A stretch of 64,000 nt of DNA from Curtobacterium flaccumfaciens (GTDB lineage: Bacteria > Actinomycetota > Actinomycetes > Actinomycetales > Microbacteriaceae). Position 1 is the first letter of the stretch; each line of letters starts with the position of its first letter. The notes under the pieces were generated by a model. The model was not told the DNA's origin. It was given only the letters and a program-made list of their open reading frames with translations, and searched no databases. This document shows, piece after piece, positions 19,327 to 27,408 of this stretch. The stretch spans positions 1 through 64,000 of the forward strand of contig NZ_JABMCF010000041.1 of NCBI RefSeq assembly GCF_013359815.1. Reading direction: 5' to 3'. A program made the translations under genes and the position numbers.

Positions 19327-20331
19327 CTACGCGGGGCGCGACGACGGGGACACGTTCTTGGACGCGTCCCGTTCCGGGATGTCGCCGAGTGCCTCGTCGA
19401 TCGCCGCGAGGGCGTCCGCGTCGAGCTTGACCCCGGCGGCCTTGACGTTGTCGGTGACCTGCTGCGGACGCGAGGCGCCGACGATGGCGCTCGCGACGTT
19501 CTCGTTCTGCAGGGTCCACGCGATCGCGAGCTGCGCGAGCGTGAGGCCGGCCTGGTCGGCGACGGGCTGCAGGCGCTGCACGGCTTCGAGGACCTCGTCG
19601 CGCATGAACCGCTTGATCATGTCCGCGCCGCCCTTCTCGTCCGTGGCTCGCGAACCCTCGGGCAGGGGCTGACCCGGCTTGTACTTGCCGGTCAGGACGC
19701 CCTGCGCGATGGGCGACCAGACGATCTGCGACAGGCCGAGCTGCTTCGAGGCGGGGACGACCTCGCCCTCGATGACCCGCCACAGCATCGAGTACTGCGG
19801 CTGGTTCGAGATGAGCTGGAAGCCGAGCTCCTTGGCGAGTGCGGCACCGGCGCGGATCTGCTCGGCGGACCACTCGCTGACGCCGATGTAGAGCGCCTTG
19901 CCCTGACGGACGACGTCGGCGAAGGCCTGCATCGTCTCTTCGAGGGGGGTCTCGTAGTCGTAACGGTGCGCCTGGTAGAGGTCGACGTAGTCGGTCTGCA
20001 GTCGCTCGAGCGAGCCGTCGATCGACTCCATGATGTGCTTGCGGCTGAGGCCGACGTCGTTGTGCCCCTTCGGGCCGGTCGGCCAGTAGACCTTCGTGAA
20101 GACCTCGAGGGACTGGCGCCGCTCGCCCTTGAGCGCCTCGCCGAGGACGGTCTCGGCGGCGGTGTTGGCGTACGTGTCCGCGGTGTCGAACGTGGTGATG
20201 CCGGCGTCGAGCGCTGCCCGCACGCACTGGGTGGCGACGTCGTTCTCGACCTGCGAGCCGTGCGTCAGCCAGTTGCCGTAGGTGATCTCGGAGATCTTGA
20301 GTCCGGAGTTGCCCAGGTACCTGAATTCCAT
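19327..20331 (-). CDS. Aldo/keto reductase (potassium channel beta-subunit-like)
   Basis: This is a 334-residue NADPH-dependent AKR. It begins MEFRYLGNSGLKIS and carries the catalytic tetrad: Asp and Tyr in FDTADTYANT, Lys in VFTKVYWP, His in YQAHRYD. The IVGASRPQQV segment near the C terminus binds the cofactor. It reduces aldehydes or ketones; the physiological substrate is unknown. The start at 20331 is chosen because TAGCGT lies 7 nt upstream, a leaderless arrangement. A second AKR is encoded at 23605-24594. Confidence 0.92.
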   Translation of the reverse strand: MEFRYLGNSGLKISEITYGNWLTHGSQVENDVATQCVRAALDAGITTFDTADTYANTAAETVLGEALKGERRQSLEVFTKVYWPTGPKGHNDVGLSRKHIMESIDGSLERLQTDYVDLYQAHRYDYETPLEETMQAFADVVRQGKALYIGVSEWSAEQIRAGAALAKELGFQLISNQPQYSMLWRVIEGEVVPASKQLGLSQIVWSPIAQGVLTGKYKPGQPLPEGSRATDEKGGADMIKRFMRDEVLEAVQRLQPVADQAGLTLAQLAIAWTLQNENVASAIVGASRPQQVTDNVKAAGVKLDADALAAIDEALGDIPERDASKNVSPSSRPA

Positions 20332-20338
20332 GATGCCG

Positions 20339-20344
20339 ACGCTA
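20339..20344 (-). promoter_or_regulatory. -10 box of a likely leaderless transcript (aldo/keto reductase)
   Basis: TAGCGT on the minus strand is separated by 7 nt from the ATG at 20331. Confidence 0.5.
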
Positions 20345-20436
20345 CTGGAGTGAGCGCGCACGTGAGGGGTCCCGCGAGTGCCTGTCGGGGTGTGGGTGGG
20401 GGGGACGGATGCGTGCGTGGGGCGGGTCCGAGGTCA

Positions 20437-20490
20437 GGTCGGGTCGGGGTCGGGTCGGGTCGGGGTCGGGTCGGGATCGGGGTCGGGATC
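20437..20490. repeat. GGGTCG/GGGGTC tandem tract
   Basis: About nine units of GGGTC or GGGGTC run in tandem. The regular runs of three or four G could form a G-quadruplex. It abuts family B copy 4. Confidence 0.75.
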
Positions 20491-20492
20491 CG

Positions 20493-20550
20493 CGAGCGGG
20501 CGAAATGCCACGGTCTTCTTGCCAGCCCACCCACACCTTTCGCCCGCTCG
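20493..20550. repeat. Family B palindromic element, copy 4
   Basis: Ends are CGAGCGGGCGAAATGCC and CTTTCGCCCGCTCG. The centre differs from other copies. Confidence 0.85.
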
Positions 20551-20603
20551 CCCGGATGACCCCGGGCTGCGACTTCCGCGCTCCCTGCGATCGCCTCCAC
20601 CCC

Positions 20604-20661
20604 GCGAACGGGCGAAACACCGCGGTGCAGTCGGCGGCGGGCGCGGTGTTTCGCCCGCTCG
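20604..20661. repeat. Family B palindromic element, copy 5
   Basis: CGAACGGGCGAAACACCGCG and CGCGGTGTTTCGCCCGCTCG form the longest stem in the family. Confidence 0.85.
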
Positions 20662-20761
20662 CGGGGGCAACTTTCCCTCCACATGGGCGAGAGCGGGCAA
20701 GCAGTCCACAGAGGAGGCCCGACTCCCGTCCTCGGGGTCGGTTCGCCGTCACGCTGTGGAG

Positions 20762-21694
20762 ATGACCGCAAGACGCCGACTCCCGATGGCACTCCGCGAC
20801 GCTTCGTTCCGGGTACGGGATGCGCTGCACAGAGGCGTTTCGCGTGGCCGACTCGACGCTCGAGATCTCGTCCGCCCGTTCCACGGCATCCGATCAGCGT
20901 TCCCACCGGAGTCCGTGGATGAACGCGCAAGGGCGCTCGCTCCTCGACTCCGCCCCGATCAGGTCTTCAGTCACGTCACTGCGGCAGCGATCATCGGCGT
21001 CCCGCTCCCCCGTCGTCTCGAACGCGATCAGCGGTTGCACGTCACGACGATCGGGACCGACCAAGCGCTCCGGGTCCGCGGCACGGTCGGCCACCGAGCC
21101 CGGTACGGGTCAGTCCGCGCGACGATCACACGAGGGGTGCCGCTGACCACTCCGGCCGATACGTTCGTCGCACTGGGCTCGATGCTGACGCTCGACGAAC
21201 TCATCGTCGCGGGCGATGCGCTCGTGGGGTGGCTCGGCTGGGCGACGCTCGACGAACTCGCCCAGGCCGTCCGACGACGACGGGGCATCCGCGGGATCGT
21301 GAAGCTCCGCCTCGCGCTCGACGAGATCCGGAGGGGATCCCGGTCACCCGGAGAGACCCGGACACGGCTGGCACTCGTCCGCCGCGGACTCCCGGAACCG
21401 GCACTCAACCACGATGTCGTCGTCGACGGGCAGTGGGTCGCATGTGTGGACCTCGCCTACCCCGAGGCCAGGGTCGCGATCGAGTACGAGAGCGATCTGC
21501 ACCGCACCGATCCAGCCACCTTCCGGAAGGACCTGACGCGCGGGGAACACCTCAAGGACGTCGACTGGTGGCTCGTCAGAGCAACAGCAGACGATGTCGC
21601 GCACGGCGTCGACCGTTTCGTGGACCGCATCCGTCGGCTGCTCGAGGTCGGCGCCAGAGGAGCCCACGACACGCGGGTTGCGACACTTGGGTGA
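20762..21694 (+). CDS. DUF559-like protein with AbiEi-like N-terminal region
   Basis: This is a 310-residue protein. The N-terminal two thirds (DLVRPFHGIRSA, then FSHVTAAAIIGVPLP) resembles the AbiEi/transcriptional-regulator-like region found with DUF559 domains in actinobacteria. The C-terminal third carries the endonuclease-like core, VDLAYPEARVAIEYESDLH. A family B repeat lies 100 bp upstream. The start is uncertain between ATG 20762 and ATG 20789. Function is unknown: nuclease-like fold, target not known. A paralogue is encoded at 43290-44240. Confidence 0.75.
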   Translation: MTARRRLPMALRDASFRVRDALHRGVSRGRLDARDLVRPFHGIRSAFPPESVDERARALAPRLRPDQVFSHVTAAAIIGVPLPRRLERDQRLHVTTIGTDQALRVRGTVGHRARYGSVRATITRGVPLTTPADTFVALGSMLTLDELIVAGDALVGWLGWATLDELAQAVRRRRGIRGIVKLRLALDEIRRGSRSPGETRTRLALVRRGLPEPALNHDVVVDGQWVACVDLAYPEARVAIEYESDLHRTDPATFRKDLTRGEHLKDVDWWLVRATADDVAHGVDRFVDRIRRLLEVGARGAHDTRVATLG

Positions 21695-21698
21695 ACAA

Positions 21699-21716
21699 TG
21701 GTTGACGCTTCAACCA
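21699..21716. promoter_or_regulatory. Operator-like palindrome overlapping the yceI promoter
   Basis: TGGTTGA-CGCT-TCAACCA is a perfect 7-bp inverted repeat. It covers a candidate -35 TTGACG (21702-21707), which is 17 nt from a weak -10, CACACT (21725-21730). This arrangement suggests repression of yceI by a MarR-like or similar dimeric regulator, which is not encoded nearby. Confidence 0.5.
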
Positions 21717-21803
21717 AAACGGTGCACACTGGCGTATTATCAACTCGATGCAGGCGCATGGAACGCGTCGCACCGCAGACTCTCGTTCGGAAGAAGGACC
21801 ACC

Positions 21804-22364
21804 ATGACGCTCACCGCTGACACCGTTCCCGGCTACAAGACCGGCACCTGGAAGATCGACCCGACCCACTCCGAGGTCACCTTCTCGGTCCGCCACCTCG
21901 CCATCAGCAAGGTCAAGGGCAAGTTCGAGACGTTCGACGCCACCGTCGTCACCGCCGAGAACCCGCTCGAGTCGACCGTCGAGGCCAACATCGACGTCGC
22001 GTCGATCAACACCGGCCAGGAGCAGCGCGACCAGCACCTCAAGACGAGCGACTTCTTCCTCACCGAGGAGCACCCGCAGCTGACCTTCCGCTCGACGAGC
22101 ATCGAGACGAAGGGCGACGACCTGCACATCGCGGGCGACCTGACCCTGCGCGGCGTCACCAAGCCGGTCGTCCTCAAGGCCGAGCTGGGCGGCTTCACCA
22201 CGGACGGCTACGGCCAGGTCAAGTTCGGTGCCGAGGCGACCACGAAGATCGACCGCACCGAGTTCGGTGTGAACTGGAACGCGGCGCTCGAGGCCGGCGG
22301 CTTCACGCTCGGCAACGACGTCACGATCAACCTCGACGTCCAGTTCGTCCTCCAGGCGGCCTGA
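21804..22364 (+). CDS. YceI family lipid-binding protein
   Basis: This 186-residue YceI protein has no signal peptide. It begins with the family pattern WKIDPTHSEVTFSVRH and contains HLKTSDFFLTEEHPQLTF and FGVNWNAALEAGGFTLGNDV. YceI proteins form a lipocalin-like barrel that binds polyisoprenoid or other lipids, and many are induced by stress. Lack of an export signal suggests a cytosolic form, as is common in actinobacteria. The start at 21804 has AGAAGGA upstream. The gene is monocistronic, with a strong hairpin 56 bp downstream. Confidence 0.93.
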   Translation: MTLTADTVPGYKTGTWKIDPTHSEVTFSVRHLAISKVKGKFETFDATVVTAENPLESTVEANIDVASINTGQEQRDQHLKTSDFFLTEEHPQLTFRSTSIETKGDDLHIAGDLTLRGVTKPVVLKAELGGFTTDGYGQVKFGAEATTKIDRTEFGVNWNAALEAGGFTLGNDVTINLDVQFVLQAA

Positions 22365-22420
22365 GCCACCTCCGACTCAACGCCCGACTGAGGGCACCGA
22401 GCGGCACTCCCCGAACCCGA

Positions 22421-22460
22421 GAAGAACGCCCCGACTCCGCACGGAGTCGGGGCGTTCTTC
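22421..22460. terminator. Bidirectional intrinsic terminator after yceI
   Basis: A perfect 19-bp stem, GAAGAACGCCCCGACTCCG against its complement, encloses a 2-nt loop. The A-rich and T-rich ends make it the best canonical terminator in the window. Confidence 0.85.
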
Positions 22461-22485
22461 GTTGCCCGCACTGCTCCCCCGACCA

Positions 22486-22543
22486 CGAGCGGGCGAAATA
22501 CCACGGCCCTTCGTCCTGTCTCATCGGGCATTCCGCCCGCTCG
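22486..22543. repeat. Family B palindromic element, copy 6
   Basis: Ends are CGAGCGGGCGAAATACC and GGGCATTCCGCCCGCTCG. Confidence 0.85.
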
Positions 22544-22642
22544 ACGATGCCGGCGCCGAAGTCGACGCCGACCCCCGCAAACACGCCCACGCCGGCACCC
22601 GTGCCCGTGCCCGAGCCCGAGCCCGTGCAAACATCCACGCCA

Positions 22643-22699
22643 CGAGCGGGCGAAATACCACGCCGATCTCCTTAACACGCCGGACATTTCGCCCGCTCG
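22643..22699. repeat. Family B palindromic element, copy 7
   Basis: Ends are CGAGCGGGCGAAATACC and GGACATTTCGCCCGCTCG. Confidence 0.85.
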
Positions 22700-22756
22700 C
22701 GCAAGAACCCGAGCGCGAGGCGGGCGAGCGACCACGGCCGAGATCGGGAGCGCGGC

Positions 22757-22814
22757 CGAGCGGGCGGAATGCCCGGGACGCAACGGGGACGAAGTGCGGC
22801 ATTTCGCCCGCTCG
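22757..22814. repeat. Family B palindromic element, copy 8
   Basis: Ends are CGAGCGGGCGGAATGCC and CGGCATTTCGCCCGCTCG. It is the last copy seen; none occurs between here and 64 kb. Confidence 0.85.
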
Positions 22815-22879
22815 CGGAACGAGGCGCGAGGACGCGCGGGACACGGAGCCGAGCGCCCGAGCAAGGGCAGCGCAGGGGC

Positions 22880-22932
22880 GCCGCCCCGGCCCCCGCCCCG
22901 GCCCCCGCCCCCGCCCCCGCCCCCGCCCCCGC
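22880..22932. repeat. CCCCCG tandem tract
   Basis: Eight or nine C4-5G units lie about 110 bp before the TIGR03086 gene. The complementary strand has G-quadruplex potential. Confidence 0.75.
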
Positions 22933-23041
22933 GTAACGTTGGTACGTGGGACGGCACCGAGGGGAATCCGCACGCCGGACCCCGAGTTGCACGAGAAGCA
23001 CCAACCACGAGCACGCCCGCACGACGAACAGGAGCACCACC

Positions 23042-23608
23042 ATGGCCACCGACTGGATCGCGATGCAGGCCCTCGCGGCAGCCGAGTTCGGCCGCCGCGT
23101 CGCCGCCGTCGCCGACTGGGACGCCCCCACCCCCGACTCGGAGTGGACCACCCGCGACCTCGTCGCCCACGTCGTCGACGAGCAGCGCTGGATCCCGAAG
23201 CTCCTGACCGGGTGCGACTACGCCCAGGCCCAGGCCGACCTCGAGCCGATCGGCGACGACCTGGTGGCCGAGTGGCACCGGTTCGCCACGGCGGCCACCG
23301 ACGCCTGGCGGAACGCCCCGCAGGACACCCCCGTGCACCTCAGCACCGACGTGGTGCCCGCCGCGCAGTACCTCACCGAGCAGACGAGCGACATCACGAT
23401 CCACACGTGGGACCTCGCCCGGGCGACCGGCACCGAGGAGTCCCTGCCCGACGAGCTCGTCCGCGCCGTGTGGGAGTACTTCGAGCCGCAGATCGAGGAC
23501 CTCGCCGCCACCGGCCTGTACGCACCCCCGGTCGACGTCACCGAGGACTCCCCGCTCCAGGTCCGTCTGCTCGCGGTCACAGGCCGCGATGCCAGAGTGA
23601 CGGCATGA
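23042..23608 (+). CDS. TIGR03086 family protein (DinB/maleylpyruvate isomerase-like)
   Basis: This 188-residue protein has the N-terminal four-helix fold of DinB/mycothiol-dependent enzymes. DLVAHVVDEQRW and SDITIHTWDLARATG match the metal-site regions of the TIGR03086 family, including the HxWDLA motif. Relatives bind a divalent metal and some act with mycothiol; the reaction here is unknown. Start ATG 23042 has AGGAG 8-9 nt upstream. The stop overlaps the downstream AKR gene as ATGA. Confidence 0.88.
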   Translation: MATDWIAMQALAAAEFGRRVAAVADWDAPTPDSEWTTRDLVAHVVDEQRWIPKLLTGCDYAQAQADLEPIGDDLVAEWHRFATAATDAWRNAPQDTPVHLSTDVVPAAQYLTEQTSDITIHTWDLARATGTEESLPDELVRAVWEYFEPQIEDLAATGLYAPPVDVTEDSPLQVRLLAVTGRDARVTA

Positions 23609-24594
23609 CCACCGACACGAAGCGCCTCGGCAACTCGGGGCTCGAGATCAGCAGCGTCGTCCTCGGCATGATGTCGTACGGCGACCCGGACCGGGGATCG
23701 CACGCCTGGAGCGTCGGCATCGACGACGCCCGCCCGTTCGTCCGCCGCGCGTTCGAGGCCGGCATCACGACCTTCGACACCGCGAACGTCTACTCCGACG
23801 GCAGCAGCGAGGAGATCACCGGCACGCTCCTCGCCGAGCTGGCTCCGCGCGAGGACGTCCAGGTCTTCACGAAGGTCTTCAACCGGATGCGTCCCGGCCG
23901 GAACGGCGCCGGGCTGTCCCGCGCGGCGATCATGCACGAGATCGATGCCTCCCTGACCCGGCTCGGCACGGACTACGTCGACCTGTACCAGATCCACCGC
24001 TTCGACCCGGCGACGCCGATCGAGGAGACCATGGAGGCCCTCCACGACGTCGTCAAGGCCGGCAAGGCGCGCTACATCGGTGCGAGCAGCATGTGGGCGT
24101 GGCAGTTCGCCGAGATGCAGCACACCGCCGAGCGCCACGGCTGGACGAAGTTCGTGAGCATGCAGGACCAGTACAACCTGCTCGAACGCGAGGAGGAGCG
24201 CGAGATGCTCCCCTTCTGCGAGCACACCGGCGTCGGCGTGATCCCGTGGAGCCCCCTCGCCCGCGGCCGCGTCACCCGCCCCTGGGACGCCTCCGATTCG
24301 GGCTCGCGCGCGCAGACCGACGAGTTCGGCAAGACCCTCTACAAGCAGGACGAGGACGCCAACCGGGCGATCGTCGACGCGGTCGAGGCCGTCGCCACCG
24401 AGCGCGGCGTCCCGATGGCGCAGGTCGCCCTGGCCTGGGTCGCCGGCAAGCCCGCGGTCTCCGCGCCCATCGTCGGCGCGACGAAGGAGCACCACATCGA
24501 CGACGCGGTGGCCGCAGCGTCGCTGACGCTCACCGACGACGAGGTCACGCGACTCGAGTCCGCGTACACGCCCCGGGTGCCGTCGGGTTTCTGA
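23605..24594 (+). CDS. Aldo/keto reductase
   Basis: This is a 329-residue NADPH-dependent AKR. Catalytic residues are visible as FDTANVYSDG (Asp, Tyr), VFTKVFNRM (Lys) and YQIHRFD (His), with PIVGATKEHHIDD near the cofactor site. It overlaps the TIGR03086 gene by 4 bases, so the two products are probably made together and may act on the same substrate. It differs clearly in sequence from the AKR at 19327-20331, so this is not a recent duplication. Confidence 0.92.
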   Translation: MTTDTKRLGNSGLEISSVVLGMMSYGDPDRGSHAWSVGIDDARPFVRRAFEAGITTFDTANVYSDGSSEEITGTLLAELAPREDVQVFTKVFNRMRPGRNGAGLSRAAIMHEIDASLTRLGTDYVDLYQIHRFDPATPIEETMEALHDVVKAGKARYIGASSMWAWQFAEMQHTAERHGWTKFVSMQDQYNLLEREEEREMLPFCEHTGVGVIPWSPLARGRVTRPWDASDSGSRAQTDEFGKTLYKQDEDANRAIVDAVEAVATERGVPMAQVALAWVAGKPAVSAPIVGATKEHHIDDAVAAASLTLTDDEVTRLESAYTPRVPSGF

Positions 24595-24606
24595 CGCCCC
24601 CACGAG

Positions 24607-24651
24607 CGGACGGGAGGCACGGTGCCAGCTGGCACCGTGCCTCCCGTCCGT
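24607..24651. terminator. Family A hairpin, copy 3
   Basis: CGGACGGGAGGCACGGTGCC pairs with its complement around AGCT, between two convergent genes. Compared with copy 2, GGCCC is changed to GGCAC on one arm with a matching change on the other, so the stem is conserved. Confidence 0.7.
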
Positions 24652-24676
24652 CAGGTGGTCACGGTGACCGCCGTGC

Positions 24677-25603
24677 TCAGGCGACCACGCTGCCGTCGGC
24701 GCGCTGCAGGCGCGCGATGCGCCGCCGCGCGGCTCGTTCGGAACCGGTCTGGTCGTCGAGCACCGCACCGATCCCGTCGAGCACGAGCTTCGTGGTGCGG
24801 ACCACCGGCAGCTCCACCGGGCCGACGATCGGCGCACGGAGGCCGAGGAGCGACCGGTGCCGCGGGTCGAGCGTGGACACGGCGCCCTGGAACACCGCGC
24901 GGTAGCCGGGTCGCAGCAGACGGGAGAGCGGCGGGTCCTTGATGAACCGGACGACGTCTCGGGTGCGCGAGTCGACCAGGAGTTCGCCGCGGTCGAGGTA
25001 CCCGTTCATCTGGGCACGGAGCTCCGCCTCGGACTCGGGCGGGTCGACGATGCGCATGAGGCGCCCGGCCTCTGCCCACTCGCGCACGTAGGCGTCGGCG
25101 CCGCCGGGGATCGGGCCTCCCCACCGCTGGGCGGCGCGGAGGAACGCATCGGTGAAGGCGAGGTGCACCCAGCGCGCCAGGTCCGGGTCGTTCGCCGCGT
25201 AGGGGCGGGTGGTGCCGTGCGCGTCGACGTACTGCCCGCGGACACGCTCGTGGAGCCGGAGCACCCAGTCGCTGCCGCTGCGGGCGGTCTGGCGGTCGCC
25301 GTACGTGACGGTGGCGATCCACCGGCTGGTGCCGGCCAGACGGCCGAACGGGTCCTCGCGGTACCGGGAGTGGTCAGCGACACCGGCGAGCGCGCCGGGG
25401 TGCAGCGCCTGGACGAGCAGTGCCCGCACGCCGGCGACGATGCCGTGGCTCCCGCCGTGCACCGCCCACGTGGCGGAGCCCGGACCGAAGAAGCCCGCGT
25501 CGGTGCCGTGTTCCAGGTCGTCCATCCAGGCCTCCGTGCCGGTCGAACCGCCCGTGAACGTCCGGTTGAGGCGGGATCGGAAGACGTCGGAGACAGTGGA
25601 CAT
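24677..25603 (-). CDS. MpaB-like oxygenase (DUF2236)
   Basis: This 308-residue protein is related to the rubber-oxygenase/MpaB family. The family motif is visible as YREDPFGRLAGTSRW, with an earlier HPGALAGVADHS segment and a downstream WVHLAFTDAFL helix. Family members use haem or other cofactors in oxidative reactions; most bacterial members are uncharacterised. The start at ATG 25603 has GAACAT 6 nt upstream, consistent with a leaderless transcript. It ends 26 bp before a family A hairpin. Confidence 0.87.
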   Translation of the reverse strand: MSTVSDVFRSRLNRTFTGGSTGTEAWMDDLEHGTDAGFFGPGSATWAVHGGSHGIVAGVRALLVQALHPGALAGVADHSRYREDPFGRLAGTSRWIATVTYGDRQTARSGSDWVLRLHERVRGQYVDAHGTTRPYAANDPDLARWVHLAFTDAFLRAAQRWGGPIPGGADAYVREWAEAGRLMRIVDPPESEAELRAQMNGYLDRGELLVDSRTRDVVRFIKDPPLSRLLRPGYRAVFQGAVSTLDPRHRSLLGLRAPIVGPVELPVVRTTKLVLDGIGAVLDDQTGSERAARRRIARLQRADGSVVA

Positions 25604-25685
25604 GTCGTCATGTTCCGTCCGTCACCTGGGCGCGGGGGTGGCATCGCGCAAAGTGGCCCTCCCAGCGTGCACGGGGGTGGCCCAC

Positions 25686-25691
25686 TAGGTT
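25686..25691 (+). promoter_or_regulatory. -10 box of a likely leaderless transcript (acyl-CoA ligase)
   Basis: TAGGTT is separated by 7 nt from the GTG at 25699. Confidence 0.5.
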
Positions 25692-25698
25692 GGGTCGG

Positions 25699-27381
25699 GT
25701 GAGCATCGACACGCCTCGTCCCTGGCTTGCCTCGTACGCCCCGGGGGTCCCGCACGACATCGAGGAACAGAGTGGTTCCCTGTACGACCTGGTCGAGCAG
25801 TCGGCCCGGAAGTTCCCCAGGCAGGTCGCCCTCGAGTTCTTCAAGCGCACCACGAGCTACGCCGACCTCGAGGAGCAGATCCTCCGCGCGGCGAACGGCC
25901 TGCGGAAGCTCGGCGTGGGCGCGGGTGACCGCGTCGCCATCGTCCTGCCGAACTGCCCGCAGCACATCGTCGCGTTCTACGCGGTGCTGCGGCTCGGCGC
26001 GATCGTGGTCGAGCACAACCCGCTGTACACGCCGCGGGAGCTCCGCCACCAGTTCGAGGACCACGGCGCCAAGGTCGCCATCGCGTGGGACAAGTCGGTC
26101 GCGACGCTGCAGGACTTCCCGGCCGACGTGCACCTCGACGCGATCGTCTCGGTCGACATCACCCGCGCCATGCCCCGGAGCACCCGGCTCGCCCTGGCGC
26201 TGCCGGTCGCGAAGGCCCGCGAGTCCCGCGCGAAGCTGACGGCGAAGGTCCGCGGCACGGTCAAGTGGGACGACCTCGCCGACACCCGCAAGCTGTCGAA
26301 GCGGCACCCGCGGCCGGCCACCGACGACGTCGCGCTGATCCAGTACACGTCCGGCACCACCGGGACACCGAAGGGCGCGGTGCTGAGCCACCGGAACCTG
26401 CTGGCGAACGCCGCGCAGGCCCGGGCATGGGTGCCGCAGATCCGCCGCGGCGACAACGTCGTGTACGCGGTGCTGCCGATGTTCCACGCCTACGGCCTGA
26501 CGCTCTGCCTGACCTTCGCGATGAGCATGGCCTCGCGGCTCGTGCTCTTCCCCGCGTTCGACCCCGCCCTCGTCCTGACGGCGATCAAGCGCCACCCGCC
26601 GACGTTCCTGCCGGCCGTGCCGCCGATCTACGCCCGGCTGCAGCACGCGGCCGACTCGGCGAAGGTGTCGCTCAAGGGCATCGAGATCGGCATCTCCGGG
26701 GCCATGCCGCTGTCGCAGGACATCGTCGAGCCGTGGGAGGCCCGGACCGACGGCTACCTGGTCGAGGGCTACGGCCTGTCCGAGTGCTCCCCGGTCCTGA
26801 TGGCCAACCCGGTCTCCCCCGAGCGTCGACTCGGGTCGATCGGCCTGCCGCTGTCCTCCACCGAGGCGCGCGTGGTCGACCCCGACGACGACACGAAGGT
26901 GCTCGGGATCGACGAGCCCGGCGAACTGCAGGTCCGTGGACCGCAGGTGTTCCGCGGCTACTGGGGCAAGGCCGAGGCCACCGACGAGGTCTTCACGCCC
27001 GACGGCTGGTTCCGCACCGGCGACATCGTGGCCATCGACGCCGACGGGTACGTCCGGATCGTCGACCGCCTCAAGGAACTCATCATCACCGGCGGCTTCA
27101 ACGTGTCACCGTCCGAGGTCGAGGACACCCTGCTCAAGCACCCCAGCGTCAAGGAGGTCGCGGTCGTCGGCATCACGCAGGGCGGCAACGAGCAGGTCGT
27201 CGCGGCCGTCGTGCCGAAGGACCCCTCGACGTTCGACGCGGCTGCGCTCCGGGCCTGGTCGCGCGAGCACCTGGCGGCGTACAAGGTGCCGCGCCGGGTC
27301 GTGGTGGTCGAGGACCTGCCGCGCTCGATGATCGGCAAGGTGCTGCGGCGGAAGGTGCGGGACCAGATCCTGGACGGCTGA
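25699..27381 (+). CDS. Long-chain fatty acid-CoA ligase (FadD-like)
   Basis: This 560-residue member of the ANL adenylate-forming family makes acyl-CoA from a fatty acid, ATP and CoA. Motifs are the AMP-binding loop YTSGTTGTPKGAVLSHRN, YGLSECSP, GWFRTGDI, and the C-terminal lysine loop MIGKVLRRK. Length and motifs fit long-chain FadD enzymes. The GTG at 25699 is chosen over TTG 25690 because a TAGGTT hexamer lies 7 nt before it. It stands alone, with an exporter gene convergent downstream. Confidence 0.93.
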   Translation: MSIDTPRPWLASYAPGVPHDIEEQSGSLYDLVEQSARKFPRQVALEFFKRTTSYADLEEQILRAANGLRKLGVGAGDRVAIVLPNCPQHIVAFYAVLRLGAIVVEHNPLYTPRELRHQFEDHGAKVAIAWDKSVATLQDFPADVHLDAIVSVDITRAMPRSTRLALALPVAKARESRAKLTAKVRGTVKWDDLADTRKLSKRHPRPATDDVALIQYTSGTTGTPKGAVLSHRNLLANAAQARAWVPQIRRGDNVVYAVLPMFHAYGLTLCLTFAMSMASRLVLFPAFDPALVLTAIKRHPPTFLPAVPPIYARLQHAADSAKVSLKGIEIGISGAMPLSQDIVEPWEARTDGYLVEGYGLSECSPVLMANPVSPERRLGSIGLPLSSTEARVVDPDDDTKVLGIDEPGELQVRGPQVFRGYWGKAEATDEVFTPDGWFRTGDIVAIDADGYVRIVDRLKELIITGGFNVSPSEVEDTLLKHPSVKEVAVVGITQGGNEQVVAAVVPKDPSTFDAAALRAWSREHLAAYKVPRRVVVVEDLPRSMIGKVLRRKVRDQILDG

Positions 27382-27408
27382 CGCGCGAGCGCCGGGCGGC
27401 GCCGCTGA

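Larger units (their letters stand above)
20332..20761. other. Intergenic region: G-rich tandem tract and two family B elements
   Basis: This 430-bp gap between divergent genes holds the AKR promoter, a GGGTCG tandem tract (20437-20490), two family B palindromes, and a GCCGTCACGCT segment just before the DUF559-like gene. I see no convincing gene here, although several frames stay open through the repeats. Confidence 0.6.
22365..23041. other. Intergenic region: terminator, three family B elements, C-rich tract
   Basis: This 677-bp gap is the longest in the window. It holds the yceI terminator, three family B palindromes, a GCCCGT/GCCCGA hexamer run (about 22597-22628), and a CCCCCG tandem tract (22880-22932). 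The last 20 bases contain the Shine-Dalgarno of the next gene. Open frames across it are low-complexity and are not genes. Confidence 0.65.

Noticed and set aside
14896..22814. Spaced family B copies considered as a CRISPR array
   Set aside because: Spacing is irregular, the elements are palindromes with variable centres rather than identical repeats with unique spacers, and no cas genes are near.
22462..23604. Apparent N-terminal extension of the second aldo/keto reductase through repeat DNA
   Set aside because: The extension crosses three family B elements and the TIGR03086 gene. The true start at 23605 overlaps that gene's stop as ATGA.
24677..25603. MpaB-like protein considered as part of a mycolic acid or rubber degradation locus
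   Set aside because: Neighbouring genes do not support such a pathway; the acyl-CoA ligase is divergent and generic.
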